A DNA stretch of 64,000 nt from Xanthobacteraceae bacterium. Its GTDB lineage: Bacteria > Pseudomonadota > Alphaproteobacteria > Rhizobiales > Xanthobacteraceae. Positions within the stretch are counted from its first letter, which is position 1, and the number at the start of each line of letters is the position of its first letter. Made by a program: the position numbers and the translations under genes. The notes beneath the pieces were generated by a model that saw only the letters and a list, made by a program, of their open reading frames with translations, searched no databases and had not been told where the DNA came from. Shown here piece after piece: positions 44,223 to 52,498 of the stretch. The stretch is from contig JAIELW010000011.1 in assembly GCA_019752575.1 (NCBI GenBank), positions 124,001-188,000 of the forward strand. The letters are read 5' to 3'.

Positions 44223-44262
44223 CTCCCTCTCCCCGTCGGGGAGAGGGTTGGGGTGAGGGGGA
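44223..44262. repeat. half CCTCTCCC repeat left of the DUF559 gene
   Basis: CTCCCTCTCCCCGTCGGGGAGAGGG is followed by TTGGGGTGAGGGGGAT. The latter is complementary to the CCCCCTCACCCTA block on the right side of the DUF559 gene (44600-44612). The nuclease gene is therefore bracketed by opposing copies. Confidence 0.8.
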
Positions 44263-44592
44263 TCAACGGACGAGAAGAAGCTCTTGCAAAACCGCTTCCA
44301 TAACGCCGTCGATGTTCGCGATTACGTCATGATTCCAGAAGCGAATGACTCGAAATCCAAATTTTTCGAGTTCCGCGGTTCGCTTTTCGTCTCTGACAAC
44401 TTGCTCGGCGTGTTGCCCGCCATCCAACTCAATGATCAGTCGAGGTTCGAGCGCGGCAAAATCGGCAACGTATCCGCCGATTGCGACTTGTCTTCTGAAT
44501 TTATATCCATCGAGCCGGCGTCCGCGCAGATGTTTCCAAAGCAGTTTTTCTGCTTCGGTTTCGTTCCGGCGAAGTTTGCGCGCGATCTTCAA
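44263..44592 (-). CDS. DUF559 endonuclease-like protein
   Basis: The product has 109 residues, and the TTG at 44592 is the only in-frame start before a TAG. It is a Vsr/very-short-patch-like PD-(D/E)xK fold domain with [20 protein letters not shown] (14-33), VADF with Asp44, and IIELDGGQH with Glu55 and Asp57. DUF559 proteins are predicted nucleases without an assigned job. Both ends lie at palindromic CCTCTCCC repeats, and a partial 5' copy lies about 150 bp to the right. An association with repeat mobility is suggested, not shown. Confidence 0.85.
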   Translation of the reverse strand: MKIARKLRRNETEAEKLLWKHLRGRRLDGYKFRRQVAIGGYVADFAALEPRLIIELDGGQHAEQVVRDEKRTAELEKFGFRVIRFWNHDVIANIDGVMEAVLQELLLVR

Positions 44593-44633
44593 CGCAGTAC
44601 CCCCTCACCCTACCCTCTCCCCCAAGGGGAGAG
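44586..44633. repeat. 48-bp direct repeat, copy 1, with CCCCCTCACCC hairpin
   Basis: It begins with the first 7 nt of the DUF559 gene (TCTTCAACGCAG) and continues CCCCCTCACCCTACCCTCTCCCCCAAGGGGAGAG. A second copy with two mismatches is at 44735-44782. The shared block includes the DUF559 start codon, which suggests the second copy is a remnant of another DUF559/repeat unit. Confidence 0.8.
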
Positions 44634-44664
44634 CACGGAAATGCAAACCGATCTCTCTCATTTA

Positions 44665-44784
44665 ACCTCTCCCCGACGGGGAGAGGTCGAGTGCGCGAAG
44701 CGCATTCGGGTGAGGGGGATCGGCGCTCAAGATTTCTTCAACGCAGAACCCCCTCACCCTACCCTCTCCCCCATGGGGAGAGGG
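44665..44784. repeat. CCTCTCCC/GGGAGAGG repeat in front of carB
   Basis: The left hairpin is CCTCTCCCCGACGGGGAGAGG, followed by GTGCGCGAAGCGCATTCGGGTGAGGGGGAT. The right half is CCCCCTCACCCTACCCTCTCCCCCATGGGGAGAGGG. It ends 12 nt before the carB ATG. The terminal GGGGAGAGGG may serve as the carB ribosome-binding site, though it lies somewhat far (11 nt) from the ATG. Confidence 0.78.
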
Positions 44785-44795
44785 TAAGAAAAGTT

Positions 44796-47700
44796 ATGCC
44801 CAAACGCACCGACATCAAATCGATCCTCATCGTCGGCGCCGGTCCCATCGTGATCGGCCAGGCCTGCGAATTCGATTATTCCGGCACGCAGGCTTGCAAG
44901 GCCCTGAAAGAAGAGGGCTACCGGATCGTGCTGGTGAACTCCAATCCGGCGACGATCATGACGGATCCGGATCTGGCCGACGCCACCTACATCGAGCCGA
45001 TCACGCCGGAAATCGTAGCGAAGATCATCGAGAAGGAGCGCCCGGACGCCCTGCTTCCCACGATGGGCGGGCAGACTGCGCTCAACACCGCGCTGTCGCT
45101 CCGCAAGATGGGCGTGCTCGACAAATATAATGTCGAGATGATCGGCGCGACCGCCGACGCGATCGATAAGGCCGAAGACCGCGAGCGCTTCCGCCGGGCC
45201 ATGACGAAGATCGGGCTGGAAACGCCGCGCTCGCATCAGATCAAGACGCTCGGACAGGCGCTCGACGCGCTCAAAGACATCGGGCTGCCCGCGATCATTC
45301 GCCCCTCTTTCACGATGGGCGGCACCGGCGGCGGCATCGCCTACAACCGCGACGAATTCCTCGACATCGTCGAGCGCGGCATCGATGCCTCGCCCACGAA
45401 CGAAGTGCTGATCGAAGAGTCGGTGCTCGGCTGGAAGGAATACGAGATGGAGGTTGTCCGCGATAAGAAGGACAACTGCATCATCATCTGTTCCATCGAG
45501 AACCTCGATCCGATGGGCGTGCATACCGGCGACAGCATCACCGTCGCACCCGCGCTGACGCTGACCGACAAAGAATACCAGATCATGCGCGACGCCTCGA
45601 TCGCGGTGTTGCGCGAGATCGGCGTCGAAACCGGTGGCTCCAACGTGCAGTTCGCGGTAAACCCCGCCGACGGCCGCCTGATCGTCATCGAAATGAATCC
45701 GCGCGTGTCGCGCTCGTCCGCGCTCGCCTCGAAGGCCACCGGCTTTCCGATCGCGAAGGTCGCCGCCAAGCTCGCGGTCGGCTACACGCTCGACGAAATC
45801 GCGAACGACATTACCGGCGGCGCGACCCCGGCAGCCTTCGAGCCGACCATCGACTACGTCGTCACGAAAATCCCGCGGTTCGCTTTCGAGAAATTCCCGT
45901 CGAGCGATCCGAACTTCAACGTGCTGACCACTTCGATGAAATCGGTCGGCGAAGCCATGGCGATCGGCCGCACCTTCCGCGAGAGCCTGCAGAAGGCGCT
46001 GCGCTCGCTGGAGACCGGGCTTTCCGGCCTCGACGAGATCGAGATCGAGGGTCTCGGTCAGGGCGACGACAAGAACGCGATCCGCGCCGCGCTCGGCCGT
46101 CCGACGCCGGATCGTTTGCTCAAAGTCGCGCAGGCCATGCGCCTCGGCACCACCGACGAGGAAATCTTCAACGCCTGCAAAATCGATCCGTGGTTCCTCG
46201 GTCAATTGCGCGCCATCGTCGACCTCGAAGACGAGATCAAAGCGAAAGGCCTGCCGGCGGCCGCCGCGCCGATGCGCATGCTGAAAGCCAACGGCTTCTC
46301 CGACGCGCGCCTCGCGAAGCTGACCGGCATGACCGAAGCGGAAGTCGCGAAGAAGCGCCGCGCGTTGAACGTGCGCCCGGTTTACAAGCGCATCGACACC
46401 TGCGCCGCGGAATTCGCCTCGCCAACCGCTTATATGTATTCGACCTATGAGGCACCGTTCGCGGGCGCGCCCGCCGACGAAGCGAAAGTCTCGGACAAGA
46501 AGAAGGTCGCAATCCTTGGCGGCGGCCCGAACCGCATCGGCCAGGGTATCGAGTTCGACTACTGCTGCTGTCACGCCGCCTTCGCGCTGCGCGACGACGG
46601 TTTCGAAACCATCATGATCAACTGCAATCCGGAAACGGTCTCGACCGACTACGACACCTCGGATCGCCTGTATTTCGAGCCGCTTACCGCCGAGGATGTG
46701 ATCGAGATTCTGGACCGCGAGCGCACCAACGGCGAACTGCATGGTGCGATCGTGCAGTTCGGCGGCCAGACGCCGCTGAAGCTCGCCGACGCCCTCGAAA
46801 AGGCGGACGTCAACATTCTCGGCACCTCGCCCGACGCCATCGACCTCGCCGAAGACCGCGACCGCTTCAAGAAACTGCTCGAAAAACTCGATCTCTTGCA
46901 GCCCGAGAACGGCATCGCGAAATCGACGAAAGAAGCGCGCGAGATCGTGGAGAAGATCGGCTTCCCGGTGGTGATCCGTCCGTCTTACGTGCTCGGCGGC
47001 CGCGCCATGGAAATCGTGCACGATGCGACGCAGCTCGAGCGCTACATGAAAGAGGCGGTCGTCGTTTCCGGCAAGAGCCCGGTCTTGATCGACCGCTATC
47101 TTTCCGACGCCATCGAAGTCGATGTCGATGCGCTTTCCGACGGCGAAACTGTTTTCGTCGCCGGCATCATGGAACACATCGAGGAAGCCGGCATTCACTC
47201 CGGTGATTCCGCCTGCTCGCTCCCCACCCACTCGCTCGACGACAAGACGATCAAGCAACTCGAAGAAGAAACCCGCGCGCTCGCGATCGCGCTCAAAGTC
47301 GGCGGGCTGATGAACGTGCAATACGCGATCAAGGACGGAAAGGTTTACGTCCTCGAGGTGAACCCGCGCGCTTCGCGCACCGTGCCCTTCGTCGCAAAGA
47401 CCATCGGTATTCCGGTCGCGAAGATCGCTTCGCTGGTGATGGCGGGCGTGCAGAAGGTCAAGGGCCTCAAGGCGCCGAAGATCGATCACATCGCAGTCAA
47501 GGAAGCGGTCTTCCCGTTCGCGCGTTTCCCCGGCGTCGATACCGTACTCGGACCCGAGATGCGCTCGACCGGAGAAGTTATGGGTTTGGACAAGGATTAC
47601 GCGGTCGCCTTCGCCAAAAGCCAGCTCGGCGGCGGCACACAACTACCCCGCAAAGGTACGGTTTTCGTTTCGGTGAAGGACACCGACAAGGAACGCATTC

Positions 47701-48056
47701 TTCCTGCGCTAAAGACGCTCTCCGAGCTCGGCTTCAAGCTGATCGCAACGTCCGGCACCCTGCGCTACCTGAAAGAACAGGGCCTGCCCGCGGAGAAAAT
47801 CAACAAGGTGCTGGAAGGCCGCCCGCATATCGTAGACGCGATTACGAATGGCGACGTGCAGCTCGTCTTTAATACCACCGAAGGCGCGCAGGCCCTGGCC
47901 GATAGCCGGTCCCTGCGCCGCGCCGCCCTCTTGCATAAAGTGCCCTATTACACCACGCTATCCGGAGCCGTTGCTGCGGCGCAGGGCATCAAGGCCTATC
48001 TGGCCGGCGATTTAGAGGTCCGGGCGTTGCAACACTACTTCGCGAAGGCCAGCTAA
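44796..48056 (+). CDS. carB: carbamoyl-phosphate synthase large subunit CarB
   Basis: The 1086-residue protein uses ammonia from CarA, bicarbonate and two ATP to make carbamoyl phosphate. It has two ATP-grasp halves (residues about 1-400 and 560-940), an oligomerisation region between them, and a C-terminal allosteric MGS domain. Visible motifs are [35 protein letters not shown] and the repeat [20 protein letters not shown]. The ATG at 44796 is preferred; upstream frames run into the repeat. It is far from carA in this genome. Confidence 0.97.
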   Translation: MPKRTDIKSILIVGAGPIVIGQACEFDYSGTQACKALKEEGYRIVLVNSNPATIMTDPDLADATYIEPITPEIVAKIIEKERPDALLPTMGGQTALNTALSLRKMGVLDKYNVEMIGATADAIDKAEDRERFRRAMTKIGLETPRSHQIKTLGQALDALKDIGLPAIIRPSFTMGGTGGGIAYNRDEFLDIVERGIDASPTNEVLIEESVLGWKEYEMEVVRDKKDNCIIICSIENLDPMGVHTGDSITVAPALTLTDKEYQIMRDASIAVLREIGVETGGSNVQFAVNPADGRLIVIEMNPRVSRSSALASKATGFPIAKVAAKLAVGYTLDEIANDITGGATPAAFEPTIDYVVTKIPRFAFEKFPSSDPNFNVLTTSMKSVGEAMAIGRTFRESLQKALRSLETGLSGLDEIEIEGLGQGDDKNAIRAALGRPTPDRLLKVAQAMRLGTTDEEIFNACKIDPWFLGQLRAIVDLEDEIKAKGLPAAAAPMRMLKANGFSDARLAKLTGMTEAEVAKKRRALNVRPVYKRIDTCAAEFASPTAYMYSTYEAPFAGAPADEAKVSDKKKVAILGGGPNRIGQGIEFDYCCCHAAFALRDDGFETIMINCNPETVSTDYDTSDRLYFEPLTAEDVIEILDRERTNGELHGAIVQFGGQTPLKLADALEKADVNILGTSPDAIDLAEDRDRFKKLLEKLDLLQPENGIAKSTKEAREIVEKIGFPVVIRPSYVLGGRAMEIVHDATQLERYMKEAVVVSGKSPVLIDRYLSDAIEVDVDALSDGETVFVAGIMEHIEEAGIHSGDSACSLPTHSLDDKTIKQLEEETRALAIALKVGGLMNVQYAIKDGKVYVLEVNPRASRTVPFVAKTIGIPVAKIASLVMAGVQKVKGLKAPKIDHIAVKEAVFPFARFPGVDTVLGPEMRSTGEVMGLDKDYAVAFAKSQLGGGTQLPRKGTVFVSVKDTDKERILPALKTLSELGFKLIATSGTLRYLKEQGLPAEKINKVLEGRPHIVDAITNGDVQLVFNTTEGAQALADSRSLRRAALLHKVPYYTTLSGAVAAAQGIKAYLAGDLEVRALQHYFAKAS

Positions 48057-48181
48057 ACCTCCGCAAAAACGGCACGTTCTAAAGGGTTCGCGCAATCCGC
48101 GGGCAGCCGGAAATACCGGCGCGCGGTGGGCGAACTTTACTGAATCGGCCGCGTTATGGCCGGTTGGAATTGGAGACGACG

Positions 48182-48655
48182 ATGGAGAAGATCCCCATGA
48201 CGGCCGCGGGCTACGAAGCCCTAGAGGTCGAATTGCGCCAGCGCCAGGCCGTCGAGCGCCCGCGGATCATTCAGGCCATCACCGAAGCGCGCGGTCACGG
48301 CGATCTATCGGAAAACGCCGAGTATCACGCCGCCAAGGAGACGCAGTCGCTGAACGAAGGCCGCATCGCGGAGCTGGAAGACAAGATTTCCCGCGCGGAA
48401 GTAATCGATGTTTCGAAACTTTCCGGCGACACGATTACCTTCGGCGCGACCGTCACGCTGGTCGATGAAGACACCGACGAGCAGCGTAAATTCCAGATCG
48501 TCGGCGAGACCGAGGCCGACGCGAAGGCGGGCAAGATTTCCATCACTTCGCCGATCGCGCGCGCGCTGATCGGCAAGAAAAAAGGCGCTTCGGTCGAAGT
48601 CATGACGCCGAAAGGCGCCAAGGGCTATGAAGTCCTGAAGATCGACTGGGTCTGA
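48182..48655 (+). CDS. greA: transcription elongation factor GreA
   Basis: The 157-residue protein starts at ATG 48182; a TTG at 48164 is less likely. The N-terminal coiled coil has [20 protein letters not shown] and [20 protein letters not shown]. Its tip inserts the acidic pair into the RNA polymerase channel to cut backtracked RNA. The C-terminal FKBP-like part ends [14 protein letters not shown]. It follows carB by about 125 nt, a common arrangement in alphaproteobacteria. Confidence 0.96.
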   Translation: MEKIPMTAAGYEALEVELRQRQAVERPRIIQAITEARGHGDLSENAEYHAAKETQSLNEGRIAELEDKISRAEVIDVSKLSGDTITFGATVTLVDEDTDEQRKFQIVGETEADAKAGKISITSPIARALIGKKKGASVEVMTPKGAKGYEVLKIDWV

Positions 48656-48701
48656 TAAACCCGCTCTCGAAGCGAACGAACAGAAGAACAAGGAGCCGCC
48701 T

Positions 48702-49154
48702 ATGCAGAAATTTCTCGCTATTGCTTTCGGGCTAACGCTTCTCGCTTTCCTGCCGAGTGACACTTCCGCGCGCGATGGATTGTACCGCTCGGTGAACATC
48801 GACACCTCGCGCATCGCTGCGACCGGTCACCGTCATCTCGCGCAGGCGCTGAAGCCGATGCTTGCGGGCGAACTGTCGAAGGCGCTTGGACCTCGTCTCG
48901 GTAATCGCGGCGCGCCGCTGACTGTGCGTATCACCTACATCCGCATTCCGCCGAACGCGGGCGAAGAAAGCAGCCAGGGGCTGATCGAAGACACGCTGAT
49001 GGGCGTGGTCCTCGTGCCGGGCCGCGCACCGATCCCTATCCGCGTGGTGCTGCCGCCGAGCAATGCCGGCGCGTGGTATGCGCGCAATTTCGACGAGCGC
49101 CGCGTATTCAGTCTGATCGAAGCCTTCGCGCAATGGACCGCGCGGGAAGTCTGA
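48702..49154 (+). CDS. secreted protein, tandem paralogue 1
   Basis: The product has 150 residues, with a signal peptide at about 1-24 (cut near TSARDG). The core has HRHLAQALKPMLAGELSKAL, VRITYIRIPP, LMGVVLVPGRAPIPIRVVLP and VFSLIEAFAQW. The following gene shares the VxRI, GVVxVPGR, IPIRxxLP and FAQW blocks, so it is a tandem duplicate. No known family was recognised. A periplasmic role is likely. Confidence 0.75.
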   Translation: MQKFLAIAFGLTLLAFLPSDTSARDGLYRSVNIDTSRIAATGHRHLAQALKPMLAGELSKALGPRLGNRGAPLTVRITYIRIPPNAGEESSQGLIEDTLMGVVLVPGRAPIPIRVVLPPSNAGAWYARNFDERRVFSLIEAFAQWTAREV

Positions 49155-49159
49155 CGGAA

Positions 49160-49582
49160 GTGATCCGCACCGCTTTCGTTGCGCTATTCGCTTTACTCTG
49201 CGCCGCACACGCGAGCCCCGCGCAGGCACAACGCGTCGCCATCGAAATAGCGCCATCGGTCGCGCGTTACGAGCCCGCTCTCGCGGCGCTCATTCGCGGT
49301 GCCTTGCCGCGCGAAATTCGGAAAGCGGTGGGTGGAAAATACAAAGGTCCGCTTCGCGTGCGTATCAACGATGCAAAAATCATGCGCCATCCCGGCTTCG
49401 GCATCGCCGGGCGCGACGATTATCTCGATGGCGTGGTGATCGTGCCGGGACGCGATCTCATCCCGATCCGCCTCACACTGCCTTTCGACCGCTCGCTGTT
49501 CGCGTTCACGCCGCAGGGCGAAGCCGTGCGTGCGCAGAACCTCGTTTCGGTCTTCGCACAGTGGGTTAGAAAATATCTCTGA
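49160..49582 (+). CDS. secreted protein, tandem paralogue 2
   Basis: The product has 140 residues from GTG 49160; ATG 49133 would add nine residues before the signal peptide. The signal peptide is VIRTAFVALFALLCAAHASPAQAQ-like, with cleavage near AQAQ. The core reads LPREIRKAVGGKYKGPLRVR, DYLDGVVIVPGRDLIPIRLT and QNLVSVFAQWVRKYL. The shared motifs with paralogue 1 indicate duplication. Its function is unknown. It is 5 nt after paralogue 1 and convergent with lrp. Confidence 0.72.
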   Translation: MIRTAFVALFALLCAAHASPAQAQRVAIEIAPSVARYEPALAALIRGALPREIRKAVGGKYKGPLRVRINDAKIMRHPGFGIAGRDDYLDGVVIVPGRDLIPIRLTLPFDRSLFAFTPQGEAVRAQNLVSVFAQWVRKYL

Positions 49583-49585
49583 CCG

Positions 49586-50077
49586 TCAGATTTTGTTTTC
49601 GAGCGGCACGTTCGGCGCGTCCTTGGAGCGGCCGAGCGTTAGCGACGTCTTCACGTTGCGCACGTTCGGCGCGGCGGTGAGTTCGGAGACAAAAGCCTGA
49701 AAGGTCGCGAGATCAGGCGCCACGCACTTCATAATGAAATCGAACTCGCCGGAGAGCATGTGGCACTCGCGCACCAGCGGCCACTTCTTCACGCGATCGT
49801 TGAAAGCGTTGAGGTCGCTCTCGGCCTGGCTCGCAAGGTGCACCATCGCGAACACCGTCACCGGATAGCCGAGTATTTTCTCGTCGAGCAGCGCGCGATA
49901 GCCGCGGATAAACCCGGCCTCCTCCAACGCACGGACGCGGCGCAGGCAGGGCGGCGCGGAGATGCCGACCCGGCGCGATAATTCCACGTTGGTAATCCGG
50001 CCTTCTTCCTGAAGGATCTTGAGGATGTGCCAGTCGATTTTATCGAGGCTCGCGAGCAAAGGCGGTCTCCGCAATTT
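49586..50077 (-). CDS. Lrp/AsnC-family transcriptional regulator
   Basis: The product has 163 residues from TTG 50077; ATG 50152 would add 25 residues of low quality. The winged helix has LDKIDWHILKILQEEGRITN and SRRVGISAPPCLRRVRALEE (about 10-50), then the RAM domain (GYPVTVFAMVHLASQAESDL, LVRECHMLSGEFDFIMKCVA). It is a global or amino-acid-responsive regulator, close to Lrp of Bradyrhizobium-like bacteria. It diverges from trxB. Its promoter region contains a TACCG-type palindrome. Confidence 0.9.
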   Translation of the reverse strand, partial: KLRRPPLLASLDKIDWHILKILQEEGRITNVELSRRVGISAPPCLRRVRALEEAGFIRGYRALLDEKILGYPVTVFAMVHLASQAESDLNAFNDRVKKWPLVRECHMLSGEFDFIMKCVAPDLATFQAFVSELTAAPNVRNVKTSLTLGRSKDAPNVPLENKI

Positions 50078-50157
50078 TCTTTCGTGTACCCTAGTGCATG
50101 AAACCGGCTCGCGAAACAATATTGCGTGAGCAGACGGTTGAAAGTTGGGCATGACGC

Positions 50158-50186
50158 TTGCCGCCGTACCGGTCGGTACCCTAGAT
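50158..50186 (+). promoter_or_regulatory. trxB promoter with TACCGGTCGGTA operator
   Basis: TTGCCG (50158-50163), a 17-bp spacer and CTAGAT (50181-50186) are a plausible trxB promoter. The spacer holds TACCG-GT-CGGTA (50167-50178), the same palindrome class as in front of the small RNA and at the tetR/OYE control region. The TetR protein encoded at 53.7 kb is the best candidate binder. Confidence 0.6.
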
Positions 50187-50256
50187 ATATGCGCACAGCG
50201 CATGGCTCGGGGGGACACCTAGCTATCGCGCCAGAATCTCATCGGGAATAATCGCC

Positions 50257-51219
50257 ATGCCCGCCACGCACGCGAAGGTCGTCATCATCGGTTCCGGCCC
50301 GGCCGGTTACACGGCGGCTATATACGCGGCCCGCGCGATGCTGGAGCCCGTGCTGATCGAAGGCATCCAGCCCGGCGGCCAGCTAACTATCACTACCGAC
50401 GTCGAGAACTATCCCGGCTTCGCCGACGTAATCCAGGGCCCCTGGCTCATGGAGCAGATGAAGGCGCAGGCGGCCCATGTCGGCACTAAACTCGTCGCCG
50501 ATCATGTGAAGGAACTCGACACCGCGCAGCGCCCATTCAAGATCACGCTGGAATCCGGCGGCGTCTATCTCGCCGATACCGTGATCCTTGCGACCGGCGC
50601 ACAAGCCAAGTGGCTCGAGATGCCGTCCGAGCAGAAGTATCGCGGCGCCGGTGTCTCGGCCTGTGCGACCTGCGACGGCTTTTTCTACAAGAACAAGAAT
50701 GTCGTGGTCGTGGGCGGCGGCAACACCGCGGTCGAGGAAGCGCTGTTCCTCACGAAATTCGCGTCCAAGGTGACGCTGGTGCATCGCCGCGACAGCTTGC
50801 GCGCCGAGCGCATCCTGCAGGATCGCCTGTTCAAGAACCCCAAGATCGAGCTGGTCTGGGATTCGTCGATCGAGGAAATCGTCGGCGGCGGCACGCCGCA
50901 GAAGGTTACGGGCGTGAAGCTGAAGAACGTCCGCACCGGCGCGGTCACCGACCGCAACACCGACGGCGTCTTTATCGCGATCGGTCACCAGCCCTCGACC
51001 GAACTCGTGAGCGGTAAAGTGAAGATGAAGCCGAACGGCTATGTCTGGACCGCGCCGGATTCCACCGCGACTTCCGTGCCGGGGCTCTTCGCCGCAGGCG
51101 ACGTCACCGACGACATCTTCCGTCAAGCCGTGACCGCGGCCGGCTTGGGCTGCATGGCAGCGCTCGAAGCAGAACGCTTCCTCGCCGCGGAGGGCGCAAA
51201 CCGCGCAGCCGCCGAATGA
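50257..51219 (+). CDS. trxB: thioredoxin-disulfide reductase TrxB
   Basis: The 320-residue flavoenzyme transfers electrons from NADPH to thioredoxin. The FAD-binding GSGPAGYTAAIYAARA is at about 12-27. The redox pair is Cys136-Ala-Thr-Cys139 in SACATCDGFFY. The NADPH site VVGGGNTAVEEALFL is at about 151-165. The C-terminal FAD motif GLFAAGDVTDDIFRQAVTAA is complete. The gene overlaps lysR by 4 nt. Possible TetR-box control is described at its promoter. Confidence 0.96.
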   Translation: MPATHAKVVIIGSGPAGYTAAIYAARAMLEPVLIEGIQPGGQLTITTDVENYPGFADVIQGPWLMEQMKAQAAHVGTKLVADHVKELDTAQRPFKITLESGGVYLADTVILATGAQAKWLEMPSEQKYRGAGVSACATCDGFFYKNKNVVVVGGGNTAVEEALFLTKFASKVTLVHRRDSLRAERILQDRLFKNPKIELVWDSSIEEIVGGGTPQKVTGVKLKNVRTGAVTDRNTDGVFIAIGHQPSTELVSGKVKMKPNGYVWTAPDSTATSVPGLFAAGDVTDDIFRQAVTAAGLGCMAALEAERFLAAEGANRAAAE

Positions 51220-52121
51220 GCAGCAACGGCATGGACTGGGACAAGCTGAAAGTCTTCCACGTCGCCGCGGAAGCCGGCTCATTCACGCATGCCGGCGAGG
51301 CGCTCGGCCTTTCGCAGTCGGCGGTGAGCCGCCAGGTCTCGGCGCTGGAGCAGGAACTGAAAGCGCCGCTCTTTCACCGTCACGCACGCGGGCTGATTCT
51401 TACCGAACAGGGCGAGATGCTGTTCCGCACGGCCCATGACGTGTTCATGAAGCTCGAAGCGGTGCGCACCAAGCTCACCGACAATCGCGAAAAGCCGAAT
51501 GGCGAGATGCGCGTCACCACGACGGTGGGGCTCGGCTCCTATTGGCTCACCGCGCGCATCGACGAGTTTCTCGAGCTTTACCCGGACATCCGCATTCATC
51601 TGCAATTGACCGACGAAGAACTCGATCTTGGCATGCGCGAAGCCGATGTCGCGATCCGTCTGCGCCAGCCGGTGCAGCCCGATCTCATTCAGCGCAAGTT
51701 ATTCACGGTGCATTTCCACGCTTATGCTTCGACCGAATATCTCGCGAAGAAAGGCCATCCGCGCTCGCCGGAAGAACTCGACGGTCACCGCATCCTGACC
51801 TTGGGTGGAAACATTCCAGGGTATTTTTCGAATCTGAACTGGCTCAGCGAGATCGGCCGCGCCAACGGCTCGCCGCGCCTCGCTTCTATGACAGTGAACA
51901 ACGTGGTTGGATTGAAAGTGGCTGTGGAAAACAGCGTCGGCATCGCCACGCTTCCCGATTACCTCGTCGAAGGCAACGAAAGTCTGGTGCGCTTGTTTTC
52001 GGAGAGCGATGCCCCAGAACTGGACGCGTATTTCGTGTACCCGGAAGAACTTCGTTCGGTCGCTCGCATTCAGGTCTTCCGCGACTTCCTGCTCGCGAAC
52101 GCCCAGCGCTGGAAATATTGA
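51216..52121 (+). CDS. LysR-family transcriptional regulator
   Basis: The product has 301 residues. The helix-turn-helix at about 22-45 (GSFTHAGEALGLSQSAVSRQ) and VSALEQELKAPLFHRHARGL are canonical. The C-terminal two-lobed co-inducer domain follows (TVGLGSYWLTARIDEFLELY, DVAIRLRQPVQPDL). It is cotranscribed with trxB via an ATGA overlap, as in many Hyphomicrobiales. Targets are unknown. It could respond to redox or metabolic state. Confidence 0.92.
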   Translation: MSSNGMDWDKLKVFHVAAEAGSFTHAGEALGLSQSAVSRQVSALEQELKAPLFHRHARGLILTEQGEMLFRTAHDVFMKLEAVRTKLTDNREKPNGEMRVTTTVGLGSYWLTARIDEFLELYPDIRIHLQLTDEELDLGMREADVAIRLRQPVQPDLIQRKLFTVHFHAYASTEYLAKKGHPRSPEELDGHRILTLGGNIPGYFSNLNWLSEIGRANGSPRLASMTVNNVVGLKVAVENSVGIATLPDYLVEGNESLVRLFSESDAPELDAYFVYPEELRSVARIQVFRDFLLANAQRWKY

Positions 52122-52173
52122 GCTTTTAGAACCCGCCTGCGCACGGCGCATGGGGGGTATGTAGCGAACCTGA

Positions 52174-52202
52174 TTGCCGGGCGTACCAATCGGTACAAGT
52201 AT
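52174..52202 (+). promoter_or_regulatory. candidate small-RNA promoter with TACCAATCGGTA operator
   Basis: TTGCCG (52174-52179), a 17-bp spacer and AAGTAT (52197-52202) form a promoter of the same layout as that of trxB. The palindrome TACC-AATC-GGTA (52184-52195) fills the spacer. It directs transcription towards the hairpins and terminator at 52223-52340. Confidence 0.5.
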
Positions 52203-52208
52203 CCGTCT

Positions 52209-52340
52209 GTGTCCTGTAGCTTCGCGCGCTCCCTTCCCCCTTCCCTGCGCGCGCGTTGGCAACTTCTCCCTCTGGCAGGCACCGCCGCGTAAGCGGCGAA
52301 TATTCAGCCGGGCTTCGCAAGAAGCCCGGCTTTTATTTAT
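52209..52340 (+). ncRNA. candidate small RNA with CU-rich loop
   Basis: No gene fits here, yet an RNA unit is complete: the promoter at 52174-52202, a first hairpin CGCGCGC/GCGCGCG (52223-52229 with 52247-52253) presenting the 17-nt loop TCCCTTCCCCCTTCCCT, a second hairpin CGCCGC-GTAA-GCGGCG (52283-52298), and a terminator at 52306-52338. CU-rich loops that can pair with Shine-Dalgarno sequences are known in alphaproteobacterial small RNAs. The 5' end is estimated from the promoter. Expression is not shown. Confidence 0.6.
52306..52338 (+). terminator. rho-independent terminator
   Basis: A perfect 11-bp stem, AGCCGGGCTTC / GAAGCCCGGCT, is closed by a GCAA tetraloop (GNRA class) and followed by TTTATTTAT. 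It ends the candidate small RNA and also any read-through from trxB-lysR, whose stop is about 185 nt upstream. Confidence 0.9.
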
Positions 52341-52377
52341 GAGCGCGCTTTAGTTATCCACGAACGCAATTGAGTTC

Positions 52378-52466
52378 GTCATGCCCGGCCTTGTGCCGGG
52401 CATCCACGCCTTATAACTGATCCGCGCTGTAAAGACGTGGATGGCCGGGACAAGCCCGGCCATGAC
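52378..52466. repeat. GTCATGCCCGGC palindromic repeat, copy 2
   Basis: The outer arms are the same as at 25014-25099. The inner arms ATCCACG and CGTGGAT differ from copy 1 (ATCTCG / CGAGAT) but remain complementary to each other. It lies about 30 nt downstream of the msrP stop and could form its 3' end. Confidence 0.8.
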
Positions 52467-52498
52467 GAGTCAAATTTCTGCTAGTGCGGCTCGTTAAC

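Noticed and set aside
44754-47642. A 962-codon open frame on the minus strand opposite carB
   Set aside because: It mirrors the codon pattern of carB in GC-rich DNA, has no ribosome-binding site and its protein is of biased composition (Arg, Asp and His-rich).
50086-50184. GTACCCTAG at 50086 and again at 50176 as paired Lrp sites
   Set aside because: A 9-base match only, and the second one overlaps the TACCG palindrome and -10 element. Not enough to claim an Lrp site.
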